64,000 nucleotides of DNA, taken from assembly GCA_947579665.1 (NCBI GenBank), contig OX388346.1:85748615-85812614 (forward strand). Direction: 5' to 3'. Numbering within the stretch: the first letter of the stretch is position 1; every line of letters starts with the position of its first letter. Below the pieces are notes generated by a model that saw nothing but the letters and a program-made list of their open reading frames with translations, did not search any database and was not told the origin of the DNA. Positions 49,271 through 60,329 of this stretch are shown in pieces. The position numbers and the translations under genes were made by a program. Origin of the DNA: Sympetrum striolatum (taxonomy: Eukaryota > Arthropoda > Insecta > Odonata > Libellulidae).

Positions 49271-52200
49271 AGGCTCATGGTAGAGTGGTTCATTTAATAT
49301 TTAAGATTTCTCGAGCAATTGTACCATTGAAATACCAGTTTAGAAAGAAGATGGACCCAAATCTATCCTAATCATAATTTCCATGCGATATTCTTCGATT
49401 GTCTGCAGTGAAAGAATTAGAATCTACGACACGCAATCCAATCTGCAGTCTTAAGTAAAAATAGTGTTTCTTCAAAAAATTGCAAAAGAATATAAGAAAC
49501 CATTGCGTATAATGCTAGAAAGCTCATTCTCTCAAAATACAAATAAAAAATTGATATAAATTATGCAATTACTGTTTATTCAAATAAATCAATTATAAAT
49601 AGATAAACTTTTTACTTCAGTTTTTCTGTGGGAAAGAAAAAAATATTCATATTTATTTATGGAGATCATAAATTAAACTATACCGCATTTAAACTGTTAT
49701 ACAATATTTTATAATGTTTTCCATTCTAGAAAAAGTAAATAATCAGGCGACATAAAAAGGAGCTGTTACTGTTTTCAATATTTTCATTCCCTTAGGAACC
49801 TATATATTTTTATGAGTCCATTAACACATTCGTTTTCGAGTTGATTACCGCAAACAAAAGATCATTCCACATGGATAATTACGAGGCTCGTATCAGAAAA
49901 AAACCCTGAGGATTCCTCCACAATGGCAAAAGGCTTATACGATACGAGCCACGCTATGAATTATTCAAATAACTCTCTTCCTTGGATCACTTTATATTTC
50001 TAACCTCTTCCATGGGATTCCGTGGGCTTAAAGAGCGAATTTTAAGTGTTATAACTTCCTCCTGAGGAAGTGCTGATTCATTTTCCCTTTGCCGGTTAAT
50101 ACCGACGAACAGTTGTAATCCCGACGGATAAGTGATACCAAAACGCGGCGATCCAATAGTCTCTAATTATCCGAAAAAAAGACCACTTTCTATCTCACCT
50201 TTTGACAATCATTCCAAATCCGGTTTGAAAATAATGGACGCTTACCGACAAGAAAGAAATCACAACAAAAACAAGCCGAAAAGGCAAGCAATGAAGGAGC
50301 TAGCCTCCATTGCTCTCTCACGGTCCGGAAATTAAAATAACTTTCCATTGATGCAGATAAGCGCTTCGGATAACAATCAAAAACGCGTCCTTTTTTTCGT
50401 ATTTAACCTTCGTCTTACAGACCTGCCCCAGAATTCATTAAGGAGACAATTAGCAACCTCTGAAAACCATTCACCTAATTCATAGAACACGCACTTCAAG
50501 GCCACCCCATCCCCCCCGCATTGGCGACCCCCAAACCTCCCCCACTCAATCTTGTGGCATTAACTCGTTTCTCCCCATGGGAACGGGGATCCCGTGGGAG
50601 AGGTGCCGCCCCCCGTGGGAAAACGGGGGAAACACAGAGACCCACCCATTACACAACAGACTCCCACGTGATTAGAGAACACCCCAACAATGTCGGCGAG
50701 AGCCCTGTTCTCACGTGTTCATTGTAATGAGGTTGCCACTCTCCATCTCGGACGGCATTCCCTCTCGTCAGTACATATTTCCCACTTCATTGTTGCGTGC
50801 CACCCCTTTCGGTCCCTTTGCGATCCTCTTTGACCTTGCCACCTCTTGCCCACTCTCCCGGACTCTTGATTCATTGCGACTCTTGAGGGGATGTCGTTCT
50901 GTTGAGGCTGTGCCGGGGATGAATAATTGGATTTGCGAAGAAAATCAATCGAGGACACTTCAGTACCGCAAGAAGGACGCGGAACTATGATTCAAAGCCC
51001 GGAATATAATCTGCGTGTAACGGAAATGGAAGCTTCATAATACCTTATAGTTATGGGAAATTTAAAGCGAATTTAGAATACTTTTTCTCCGTCCACAATA
51101 TGTAGAATACTGCATACAGTGTACCATGTCTCCGGCTGAAGAACAAGAGAAAGCTACAAGTCTATCAAATAATCTGGGAAAGTTAAAATTGCGTTTTGAT
51201 GTATCAAATACGCGCTTAAATTCGGTAGTATACACTAATAATATCAGGTAGCAATTTTATTTATGATTTATCTATTTTATTTATTAGCTTAATGCAAAAC
51301 TTTAATTCCTGTGTTCCTTCCTCCCTTAATTTACAGTCAGGTTGATATTAGGAAGTTCAATGGTATGAGTACAGAGTAATTTGAGGTAATACGCAGGTGC
51401 ACCATAAATATAAAGATTGAGGTTTGACATGGTAGCTAGCAAACACATATTAAAATTGAGATTATCATTAGCCAAACTATTACCTCAAAGAAACCATATC
51501 TGATAGAGTAACTATTCATTATGAAAACTACTTCTTAATGTTGTTTGTTTATAATGTTACTCAGTTTGTGAATTCTAGAAGAAATGATCCAAATTTTAAT
51601 GAAAGAAAACATTACCACCTCTGACGTGATGGACTAACATTTCAATTCGTTGCTGCTGCTCTATGAAAATTCGATTTCTAACATCACAATAACAATTTAT
51701 AATTCTGAAATTTTCTTCGTATTACTTTTCTATAAAGAACAGTTCATTCAATGATGCTAGTTTACAGTTAAGTTGCCGAAGATTAAAATGCGGTTTCTGA
51801 TATCCAGACGCCGTCTTTCAATAACTGACTCACGTCCGTAAGCGGATGAGAATGAAACCAGGGAAAATCTCTTTTCAAGGTTTTCGATTTGGGTTTCGCA
51901 CACATAATAGCTCAAGGAGCACGAAATTTCCGTTTCTTTTTCTTGATTGAAGCTACGAAGCCATTGTAAGCCGTTTGCCTTGCATTATGACGAATAGCCT
52001 TCTTCTTTTACGAATCCTTGGAAAATTTGTACAGAAAACTTTAAATATGTATTTGATCCGGAACCCATCTTAGCGTATATTAACTCCGTAATTGATTCTT
52101 TTAAGGAAATATTCTATTAGTTCTGTTGAATATTTAATAACTATTTCTTCCATCGAATTCTATATATCATAAATGCTTTGAAAGAAATTGTAAATCCTTA

Positions 52201-53400
52201 GGTATATGAGATCCAAGAAATTGTTTTATGTGCGACCTTTGATAAATATGATCATCGCATAGAATCTGCTATAGTGGTTGGCTAACTATTTCATAATTAT
52301 CATTTAATATGACTTTATTTATAAAAACTCGCAATCAGGCCACTTTACCTAATATGACTGTTTTCCCTGTAGATAATCTATTATTTTATGAATTACGCCT
52401 CGATGCATAGGATTTCTTAGGATAAATACAAATAATTTTATTGGATAGACACACTACATTCCTTCAATTTTCTTTGTGACATGATTAGAAAACGAAACTA
52501 TAACAGTGGACTTAGACATCCACCATCACTGTACAGAAAAAGGGAACCTCGTTTACTTAGCTTTCAAATTAAGCCTCGTTGATTTCTTTGGTTGAAATTA
52601 TAAACAGATAACTCAGAAAAGGTATACAAGTGACAATGGAATGAAGAAGAATTTCTCCCACGACCGCAAGGACAATTCAAAATCTTCCCATCGAGTCTTG
52701 CGTGAGAATAAGAACCTGCCCATGACCTAAATAATATTCCTGCAGGTATCAAAGCCCTTCATTCAACAGGAATTCAGAGGATAGTTATTTCAGTATAAAT
52801 AGAAGTGATGTTATAATAAACGGAAATCATCATCACCGAGCGACATGTCGGAATTTCGAAATGAAACTCTGAAATATTTCCCTAAATGAATAAACCAAAG
52901 TTATGCACTAAAATAAACTCATGATTGTTTTCTACGTAATTACGTTTGATTTGATGTTTGTAAAGAGTAGGAACGTAGATAAATAGAGAAGCCTTAAATA
53001 TTTCTTTCAGTAATATAATTACTTACCTTTTACTAACTAAAAACCCATACTTATGCATTAATTATGAATTGGTTAAAACGCTTGAAATCTTTCTCCGTGA
53101 GCTCAAATAGTAAAGTAACCATAAGCATGAAATTAACGAATTCTTTTACATGCGTCAGCTGCACAAAGCGATGATGGAATAACCGAATATGTATTTAGTG
53201 CAGAGAGATAGAGAACCAGAAGATTGACAATAAACGTAATTTACGACCTGAAATGCTATCATTCTTATAAATATAGAGTTTGAAGGTTCTCTAACCAATA
53301 TCTCTTTCTAGTAATTATAATTGGTGGCATAATTCAAATAATATGTCCCTCCAGGATTGGCAGGTGATTTAGCATTAAAAGCCCGTTGTAGTTAGGATAG
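49271..53400. other. Mostly AT-rich non-coding stretch with one GC-richer block
   Basis: AT-rich throughout except 49960-51000. There, C-rich sequence at 50505-50545 and frames of 68-91 codons occur without recognised motifs. An A-box-like TGGTAGAGTGG (49278-49288) has only a very weak B-box relative downstream. Positions 51000-53340 are featureless AT-rich DNA. Confidence 0.5.
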
Positions 53401-53450
53401 GGATGAGTGGCAAAGAGGATGGTTAGAGGGATAAGGTAAGGGGGGGTGTA

Positions 53451-53658
53451 ATGGAATTGCTCCTTAAATCGCACTTATCTGCCCTGAATTTACGCCTTTC
53501 CTTGCAAACCGAGTCCTTGCCGCGACCGATGTTTTCGGCACGCTCCGTCAGAGGCGCTGCCTCGTTTTCTACTCCGCCGGCACGCAAATGGAGATTTCTT
53601 TTCTTTGGGCGTTTGACGACCCCTAGCGGCTCCTTTTTATCGCTCCCTCAGGGCCACG
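53451..53658 (+). CDS. Candidate first coding exon with strong donor (unrecognised)
   Basis: ATG at 53451 (context TGTA-ATG-G, moderate) opens a frame that reaches a strong donor CACG/GTGAGTGTG after 53658, giving 69 codons plus one base (phase 1). The unspliced frame continues 8 codons to a stop at 53684. The peptide is Leu/Ser/Arg/Phe-rich with basic residues and no acidic ones until the second half. It could resemble a mitochondrial presequence, but GC-rich DNA easily gives the same composition. It lies in a compact CpG-rich block flanked by AT-rich DNA, typical of an isolated exon or regulatory element. No family is recognised. Confidence 0.25.
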
Positions 53659-53664
53659 GTGAGT

Positions 53665-56095
53665 GTGTCTTTATATTTCTCTAAGACGTGGATAGGTAAA
53701 CAGATGAACATTAAATTCCGAAAGAGGGAGAGGGCGTCGTAAAACATAATGTCCCTAATTGGAGGTTCGGGGAGTATGGGGAAGCTGGAGTTCTCGATGG
53801 GTCTGTAAGATGTATAATAGTTCATAAAACTGCTTCGGAAGAAAAAGACAGGAGGTTCCGAAAAGTCATCACTGCATTTGCAAAACTGTGCTTGTAGTTT
53901 GGATCTGATGAGCTCAAGAGTATGCTGTAGATGCGCGTAGGAAAGCTAAAGATAGACTGGAGAAAATCATCCCGTTAAGTTTCGCGATCTTAGGACTGGC
54001 AGATAAGCTTACCAACACCTACAACACCCCGACCAGCAAGCGGCTGTTGACGCTTCGTTGATATCTATCTTTTGCCGATAGTAGAAAGGGTTGTTGCGGA
54101 TCTCTCTGCATAGATTAGAGGGCCTTTGTATCTCATTCGCTCCTGAAGGACGTAGAATGTCTCGAACCACTTTATACTACAAGTTTATTTATATAATTCT
54201 AATTGTTTTTCTGTGAAAAGAGTTATTGGCACTTGAGTGCAAATTATAGTGGTTCGCTTCGCTTTGATATTATTTAGTTATCCACTCCTGCTACGAAAAT
54301 TAATTCCGATTGCAATATGATTATCAATTCATCATTAAACCCTACGCCAAAACCTTGGCACAATTTCCTTTGATTAATGACTTAAAGTTTTGTTGAAATT
54401 AAATTTATTTCCGGTGGTCAAATAAATGAAAAGTGAGTGAGAGATTAAGAGAGGACTCTTAATCTTAAATCCGCTCAAATAAAGTTGACTCGAGCTTTTT
54501 CTTCTATAAAGTCAGCTTTTACTTTAAGATACGAGTAACTTCGAAATAAATATGCCTACCGATGCCATGAAACCTTATTTAAGCCTCAACTGGAGCACAG
54601 GAGTTTCCTCCTTGAAGGAGGCAATTAAAGTTAAATAAACTGGTATAGAGCTGTGAAGAAAATAATGAACTCTAACGAAGGAGGATTTTGGGAAAATATT
54701 ACCTCCTGTATACTTTCCTGAAATATTTAAGACTAGTAATTACATCCCCCCACGAGTTATTGCCTCTGCATAAAGAGGGAAGTATATTCGGTAGCTCTAA
54801 TCCGATTAGAAGCGGGCCATCCGTCGGCTGCGCTTCGCCGAAAGATTCGTAACTTCGGAGACTTGAAGGAGAGCCGTAGAGGTCGAAGGTTATGGCGTAC
54901 GGTGGGGAAGGCGGTGTTTCTGCGTCGCGTGCCTTTATGCCTCCCTTCACATTCCCCTCGTTTGCGTTCCGCCTCCAGACCGCCCACGAAACAAAGCACA
55001 ATATCGCTCGTGGTCGTCTTACCGTAACCTAATGCCGTTCTTGGCCACTAGAGGGTCACGGGTTTGAAGTCTTTTCTCCGAGGTCCCTGAGACTGCGAAG
55101 GTCTTATTAAGTTTCGCCCCCATTGAAGTTTCCAAGAGGGCCTCAGAGGCTGCTGGGGAAAACGAATTCAACTTAATTCCATTAGAGTAGTTGGCGCATC
55201 CATGTGGCATCGCACCTTAAGATTGCAGGAACAAGCGCACCTTACATCACTCCCAGAAGCGCAGCGAAAGAAGTTTGGGGAAAAGAATGATCCGCAGGAG
55301 TGATCCCAATGCGCTAAGAGGATAAAAAGTTTGTTCTCAAGGACGTCGAGGTGAACATTACCGTTGAGGACATTTTCCCGAACGGAGCGTGAAATGACTT
55401 CCCGATTCGGCAGCGCGTAACTTTACGACGAGAGATCAATCAACAGTTATCTAAATCACGGGCAATCCACTTCCTATCGCGAAGCTCTTCATTTCCAATG
55501 CTTCGCTTTAAATGTAACAAAGTCCAATTCATAGGCCACGGATATATGCAGGACAATGCAGATTCTTGTACCTTATGCATGCTTCATCTTATTGAGAAAT
55601 TGGAAAGTTGGAAAACAAGAGAGAGCTCCTTATTTCCGTCTATATTAAATAACAAAGTCGTCACTTCCGGCTGCAAATATCACTCATTTTTTCTTCTAGT
55701 AATGTAGAATGAGTTTGATAGATGAGAACTTGTATAATTTACTTTTTAATGACTTCCTGTTCAGACAAGAGTACGCACCAAGTTATACCTCGTTTACCTG
55801 AATAGTTGTAGTTATTTAAAAACAGAAATATGTACTGATGAAAACTCGAAATTGGTATCTGCAGTATACAAAAGTGCTCTTGCGGTAATTTTAACTTTGT
55901 TATAACTAATTTTTTCTCCTATCGTAATTTATATTCCAATTACGTCCAAAAAAGTGTATTATTTTTGTCACACTGATTCGTTCATGTGGGTCATGAATTA
56001 TTGTTTGCAAAACAGCTATTTTTTTTATTCGCATTCAATTTGTAACGAATAATCACTGCGGAATTGAGTCAAAAATGTTAAACCCGAGTAAGTGG
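53665..56095. other. Non-coding stretch, GC-richer at 54.8-55.5 kb
   Basis: AT-rich to about 54780 with a short palindrome (CCTCCTT-G-AAGGAGG, 54607-54621). The block 54780-55500 is CpG-rich, with minus frames of 63-100 codons and no recognised domain. AT-rich again from 55510. Confidence 0.5.
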
Positions 56096-56102
56096 AGCGA
56101 GG

Positions 56103-56162
56103 TGGCTCAACTGGAATTTCAGAACGATATGAATTTTAATAACCGTCCGCATTGCGATCCAC
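56103..56162 (+). repeat. tRNA-like A-box with imperfect B-box
   Basis: TGGCTCAACTGG (56103-56114) matches the A-box consensus at every position. About 47 bp on, ATTGCGATCC resembles a B box with one inserted base. This may be the head of an old tRNA-derived SINE. A-box matches alone are expected several times by chance in this window, so support is modest. Confidence 0.25.
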
Positions 56163-56600
56163 CGAACCTAAACCGATTGGGGAAACTCCATTAATTTCAC
56201 GTTCGGAATGTGCTGAATGTTCACCAATTATCATTTATGCAAAACATTTCAAGAAGACTGAAGACTTCCCAGGGGGGCCCGATTCCCTAACTTTATTTAT
56301 GTATATTCTAACTTTTAATTGGGTTTTTCGTTTAGGAAGAAGACTAATCTTACAAAAATAAACATGAAACAAATGTATGAAACAGTTAAAAGATAACCCT
56401 TGGGTCTCACGCATTGAACTCTTCGTATATAACAGTAAGATTCCGCTGACTCATCTTTATATATAAAGGGAAAATTTCGCATCTAAATATAAAATCGCGA
56501 GAGTCGAGAGTTTATACATCCTGTTAAAACACGCATTTATAATTCCGCTGAGAGATCCTCTCCGAATGACGGAAACCCGTCAGGTTCGCTACATCCTCGA
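56163..56600. other. Non-coding stretch
   Basis: AT-rich, one 69-codon frame (56152-56361) without recognised motif, nothing else of note. Confidence 0.5.
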
Positions 56601-57190
56601 TTTCACATCATTCAGAATAATGTGAGCAACTCCGTCACCGCGGAACACCAACGCGAAGAGATAACCGCAGTAACGGTACGGAGAGAAGGCATCGCTCGGG
56701 GAAGAGAGGATGGTCAGCGAAACAAAAGAATGAATGAAACGAGTGGTGAATGAGGAAGGGCCGGGGAACGCTCTTTTCCGAAGATATTTCATATCTCCCC
56801 GGGGGCCTTGGAAAAAACGCAACTTCGGAGGCGGTGGCTGGCCGGGGCAGTGCGGGGGCGGCTGATGGACACGAAATGGCCCTCGGAGGAAGAAAGGGGA
56901 CTGGGCGTGGCTGCATTATAATATCCGCGAAACGGCGTCCGCCCAGTATCTCTCCGCCGGCAAGTGCATACGTCTCCATCGTACGCGCCTTTCTCCGCCC
57001 CGCTCCTTTGTCTGCCCCCACTCCTTTGTCTCCGCCCCCCGCACCCCCAAACGCCCTTCCATTATGTTCGTCCCTCTTTTTTTCCGATTACGGGACGGTG
57101 GCTACACAATACGCTCCATCCGATCCCTAATTGTCGACTTATCTACCAATCGAGGCGCAGTACACCCATCGATAGCAATTCGGGTTTCTT
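56601..57190. other. CpG-rich island with C-rich 3' part
   Basis: Open frames of 128 (minus), 126 and 77 codons (plus) overlap and are low-complexity Pro/Ser/Arg-rich. A KLF/Sp1-type GGGCGTGG (56903-56910), an AT-rich TATA-like TATAAT (56917-56922) and CCAGTA (56943-56948, initiator-like) are spaced roughly like a core promoter on the plus strand. The C-rich part (57010-57050) has G-quadruplex potential on the minus strand. Candidate promoter, not a recognised gene. Confidence 0.3.
57003..57039. repeat. Two-copy 18-bp tandem duplication in C-rich DNA
   Basis: CTCCTTTGTCT followed by a C run occurs at 57003 and again at 57021, period 18. The small difference between copies lies in the C-run part. 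Confidence 0.75.
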
Positions 57191-57249
57191 CGGCTGAATT
57201 ATGTGCCTACTTGTTGAAGTATCCGATTCCCATCACGCACTTATAATAG

Positions 57250-58100
57250 CGGTTTCAGTAATGGAATGCCCCGTGCACAAAAAGTCAATACGCATGTATG
57301 AAATATGGCTATTTTCCTTTATCTATCCTTAGACCTTAGCACATTCTTCTTCTATAAATAATGAGAAGTTTCCAGGAATCAATGCACTCTGGCTCCATGA
57401 TATTTATTGGATAAAGATAAGATTATAAAAATTTCCATTTCAATTCACATTGTGTGAATGGAAATGCTAATGCTATTGCTTCTCAACGGATTTGCATTAC
57501 AATATTGCCTCACTAGACGAAACAGTATTAAGTAGAAAAATATTACACAAAATTCATTCATTTGTTCAACAACTACGTCTGTGATGGGACATTCATTTCA
57601 TTGATTGATACGTAGCACGTTATTCACGAGTTCAGATTATCTTAAACCTGGCTTCGGAGAGCAACTTACTTTAAGTCAAAAAGTACCTCTGATTTCACTT
57701 TGGTTTGTAATGAGCGAAGTAGAGACAGAATTGTCCTTTACTTCCAAAAAAAACCTTGATATATGGTTGAAACACAATAAATACGTTATCAAATCTATTT
57801 TCATATATAAAATTAATTTCCGGACGTACAATGCAACTAAGGTATTGAATAATGAAATATTTCACGTTCTTAACACCATCGTTTTTGGAAATTTTTGGCA
57901 TGTCTCTCTTTCGAGATTTAATCCCTTGGTTGTTATATATTTTTTTAGGTTTACCATCCAGACTTCCAATAACTGCACTTGTATGGGTGGCTGGATATAT
58001 TATACTTCACTTCGGAATAAAAATATCTTCTTAAGCAAGAGGATAGTTGCCACACGACATCAATATGGATAGACTCACTCTGCCATTCAGTTTTTCGCTG
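57250..58100 (+). other. AT-rich stretch with an unusually long open frame
   Basis: The plus frame 57605-58072 is open for 155 codons in AT-rich DNA. The first ATG in it is at 57710, leaving about 120 codons. A second plus frame (57852-58034) overlaps it and contains ALVWVAGYI, loosely like a motif in some DNA-transposon transposases. No full domain is visible in either frame. It could be a decayed transposon scrap or chance. Confidence 0.2.
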
Positions 58101-58508
58101 CATTCTACTCCAAAATTCGCCTTTCACCATTCATTCTATATCCAATCCTTGACTCCTTATTCACTAAATCATCTCCTCTTTTGTTTCTGCCTTCCCATTC
58201 CACCCATTTTCCCCTATTCCCCCCCCTCCATCTATATTCCGATAACATCGCGGGGTGGCCTTTCACCGCTCTGCCTTGTTTCCTTCGATTTGATGGAGGC
58301 GGCGGAACGGTGCCCCCGTCATATCGGAAAAACTCTCGACAGTGGAAACCGAACGAAAGGAAAATCGCTCCGAAATACACGAGACTGAACTCGATATCGC
58401 GATAACGGGGGTTTAACGAGTACGTAAGAATCGGAAGATATCGCCATAAAATACTGCGACGTTTTAATTACCGAGTTAAATTATTCCCCACTTCACACCT
58501 GTTTCCAG
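58101..58508. other. Pyrimidine- then CpG-rich block
   Basis: Overlapping frames of 113 (plus), 91 (minus) and 74 codons, low-complexity in the pyrimidine-rich part (58100-58240). No recognised domain. Confidence 0.4.
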
Positions 58509-58509
58509 T

Positions 58510-58623
58510 TTATTTAGATAAAAAAGGGTCTTGTACGTACATACTCGTGGCGATAAAGGAATGTTTCTCGCGATCTAACGAGGGCGCACGGCCGATAACC
58601 AATGGAAGCAATTCCTCCGCCAT
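58510..58623 (-). CDS. Candidate small ORF, 37 residues (unrecognised)
   Basis: On the minus strand an ATG at 58623-58621 lies in ACAAA-ATG-GCGG context. This is both the optimal insect start context and a YY1/Pho-type motif (CAAAATGGCGG). It encodes 37 residues starting MAEELLPLVIGR and stops at 58510, in CpG-rich DNA. The composition is balanced, with mixed hydrophobic, acidic and basic residues rather than low complexity. A weak donor-like TAC/GTACAAG lies inside the frame at about 58537, so it could also be the start of a spliced gene. The motif may equally be only a Polycomb/YY1 binding site. Confidence 0.22.
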   Translation of the reverse strand: MAEELLPLVIGRAPSLDREKHSFIATSMYVQDPFLSK

Positions 58624-58723
58624 TTTGTCCCTCGAATGATTTCGTGCATTTATTGCCGATCCTCGCAACGATAAATTTTATTGGATTATGCAACAATTCT
58701 CGCTCGGAACTCACTTTCCAGGG

Positions 58724-60060
58724 CGTGAAGAATAGTTTTTCCGTGCGAATCTACTACTGAACCTGTTTCCAAACACAATGCACTAATAAATATAGCCGAG
58801 ACTCAAACGCCCTTCCTCGACTACAGGTCGAGAGAAAATGGGCAATTTGTCTAAAGAAAGAAACTATATCTACGGTGCTTTGCTGGGTTATTGTTTTAAG
58901 TTGGTTTATTTCATATAAAAGGCTTAAACTATAATTTCTTTGTTTCCTAAGCACAAAAATAAGGCTTTGTATTGCGATGGAAGCTAGAACTAGGAATAAA
59001 AAATTATGGTTAAAAAATTGAAAAAGGTTCTTCTTTCAGCTTTATAAACGTTCTCAAATTTGACTTTAATACTTTTTGACATCGTGATTATTTTGGAAAA
59101 AGATGATCTGAAAATGTTTGTGAATTGTTAATTTTTGAAACTGCCAATATTTGCGAGAAAAATGTGGGCTCAAATTGAGTTTTCATGACTGTATGATCAG
59201 ATCTTCCTATAAGAGTAGAAAAACTTGATTCATTTGTTAAAATTTAAAAATTAAATAACGGATGATGATTACATTTTCAGAATACTTAATAATCCTGATA
59301 GTTTTAAGTCCCTTTTTCAGTTTATCAGCCTTTTTCTCACAATCAAACAAAGTTGACTGTCGGCTTCGTGTGATGTTCAGACGACGCCGTGGTTCCAGGT
59401 TTAAATCTGGTTATATGCTTGTGCTCTCTCAATATCCGTTTTATTAGTGATCATCACAGTAAAAATTCTGTAATGAAAACCTAATTTTCATGAATTACCT
59501 TTTGGTGATATGTTCAAAAAAACGGAGTACATATATTTCTTCCAAAAGTTGGTTCATCTTGGCAGAAAAAAGGATATTAAATATTAATATCTCTAAAAGC
59601 TTCTGCGAATTCGGCCGAGTGAATTCTGCATTATCTTACTTAGATAATGCACCTCTTAGGCAGTATTATTTTTTTGAGCATTAAAAGTACGGATATACTC
59701 TTTCCATGCCAATTTCTTTCGATAAACAATCCACCTTTCCATAATTTTCGGCATTCCCTCGGGAGGTTTGCGCCCCCGAAAAGGAGCCGGCCCCGGGCGC
59801 ACTTTCTCGGACCTTCTGCGAAGCATCTGTGATATGCCCCCGGTTATCACCATGACTCTTTACAACAAGAGGAACACCAGGATGGACGTTTCGTGTTTTC
59901 TCGAAACACGGGCGAAGAGAAATCGTTGGTCAATAAGAGATCGAAGGAAATGAACGATGGAAAATAGCGATGAAAGAAGAGATAAGGAATGCGAAAGAAG
60001 GGAAAGGATGATTCGACACGAAAGAAGAATGAGGAGGAATGGGTCGTGAAGAGGCCCTCC
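58724..60060. other. Non-coding stretch
   Basis: AT-rich to about 59640. At 59398-59410 a T-arm-like hairpin (CCAG/CTGG stem around GTTTAAAT) resembles a decayed B box. The block 59750-60230 is GC-richer, with an inverted GCGCCC...GGGCGC pair (59770-59800) and frames of 61-122 codons on both strands. No protein is recognised. Confidence 0.45.
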
Positions 60061-60287
60061 GCGGTTCCATGCCAAACGCTCCATTCCAAAGATAGTGTCA
60101 ACGGTGAAATACGATACACATTACCAAAGGATGACTTTAAATGGTTCAGTGTGAGGCCGACAGTCAGGATCCGAGCACGACTCTGAATCGAGGGCAGCCG
60201 GGGAGGGATTGCCATTAGATAGACTGTGGAAACTTGGCTGCTGTAATTGCTTTCTTAGCGCTGGAAGGACGTGCGTTGCTTCAGCAT

Positions 60288-60318
60288 TATAAAGGAGTAA
60301 GAACTTTAGTTCTCAGTA
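60288..60318 (+). promoter_or_regulatory. Candidate TATA + initiator core promoter
   Basis: TATAAA (60288-60293) is followed by TCAGTA (60313-60318), which matches the arthropod initiator. The TATA starts 27 bp before the initiator A, slightly tighter than usual. CpG-richer DNA lies upstream (60060-60260). No long frame follows; the first ATG (60331) gives only eight codons, so any transcript would be non-coding at first or spliced. Confidence 0.3.
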
Positions 60319-60329
60319 CAAACAAAAGC

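Noticed and set aside
49190..49300. Strong acceptor-like TTCTTTCTTTTCAG followed by 26 open codons
   Set aside because: No donor or polyadenylation context follows, two of three frames stop at once, and such sites occur by chance in T-rich DNA.
49278..49336. A-box-like TGGTAGAGTGG as a SINE or tRNA
   Set aside because: The B-box position has three or four deviations from consensus and no stem pairs; A-box matches are frequent by chance.
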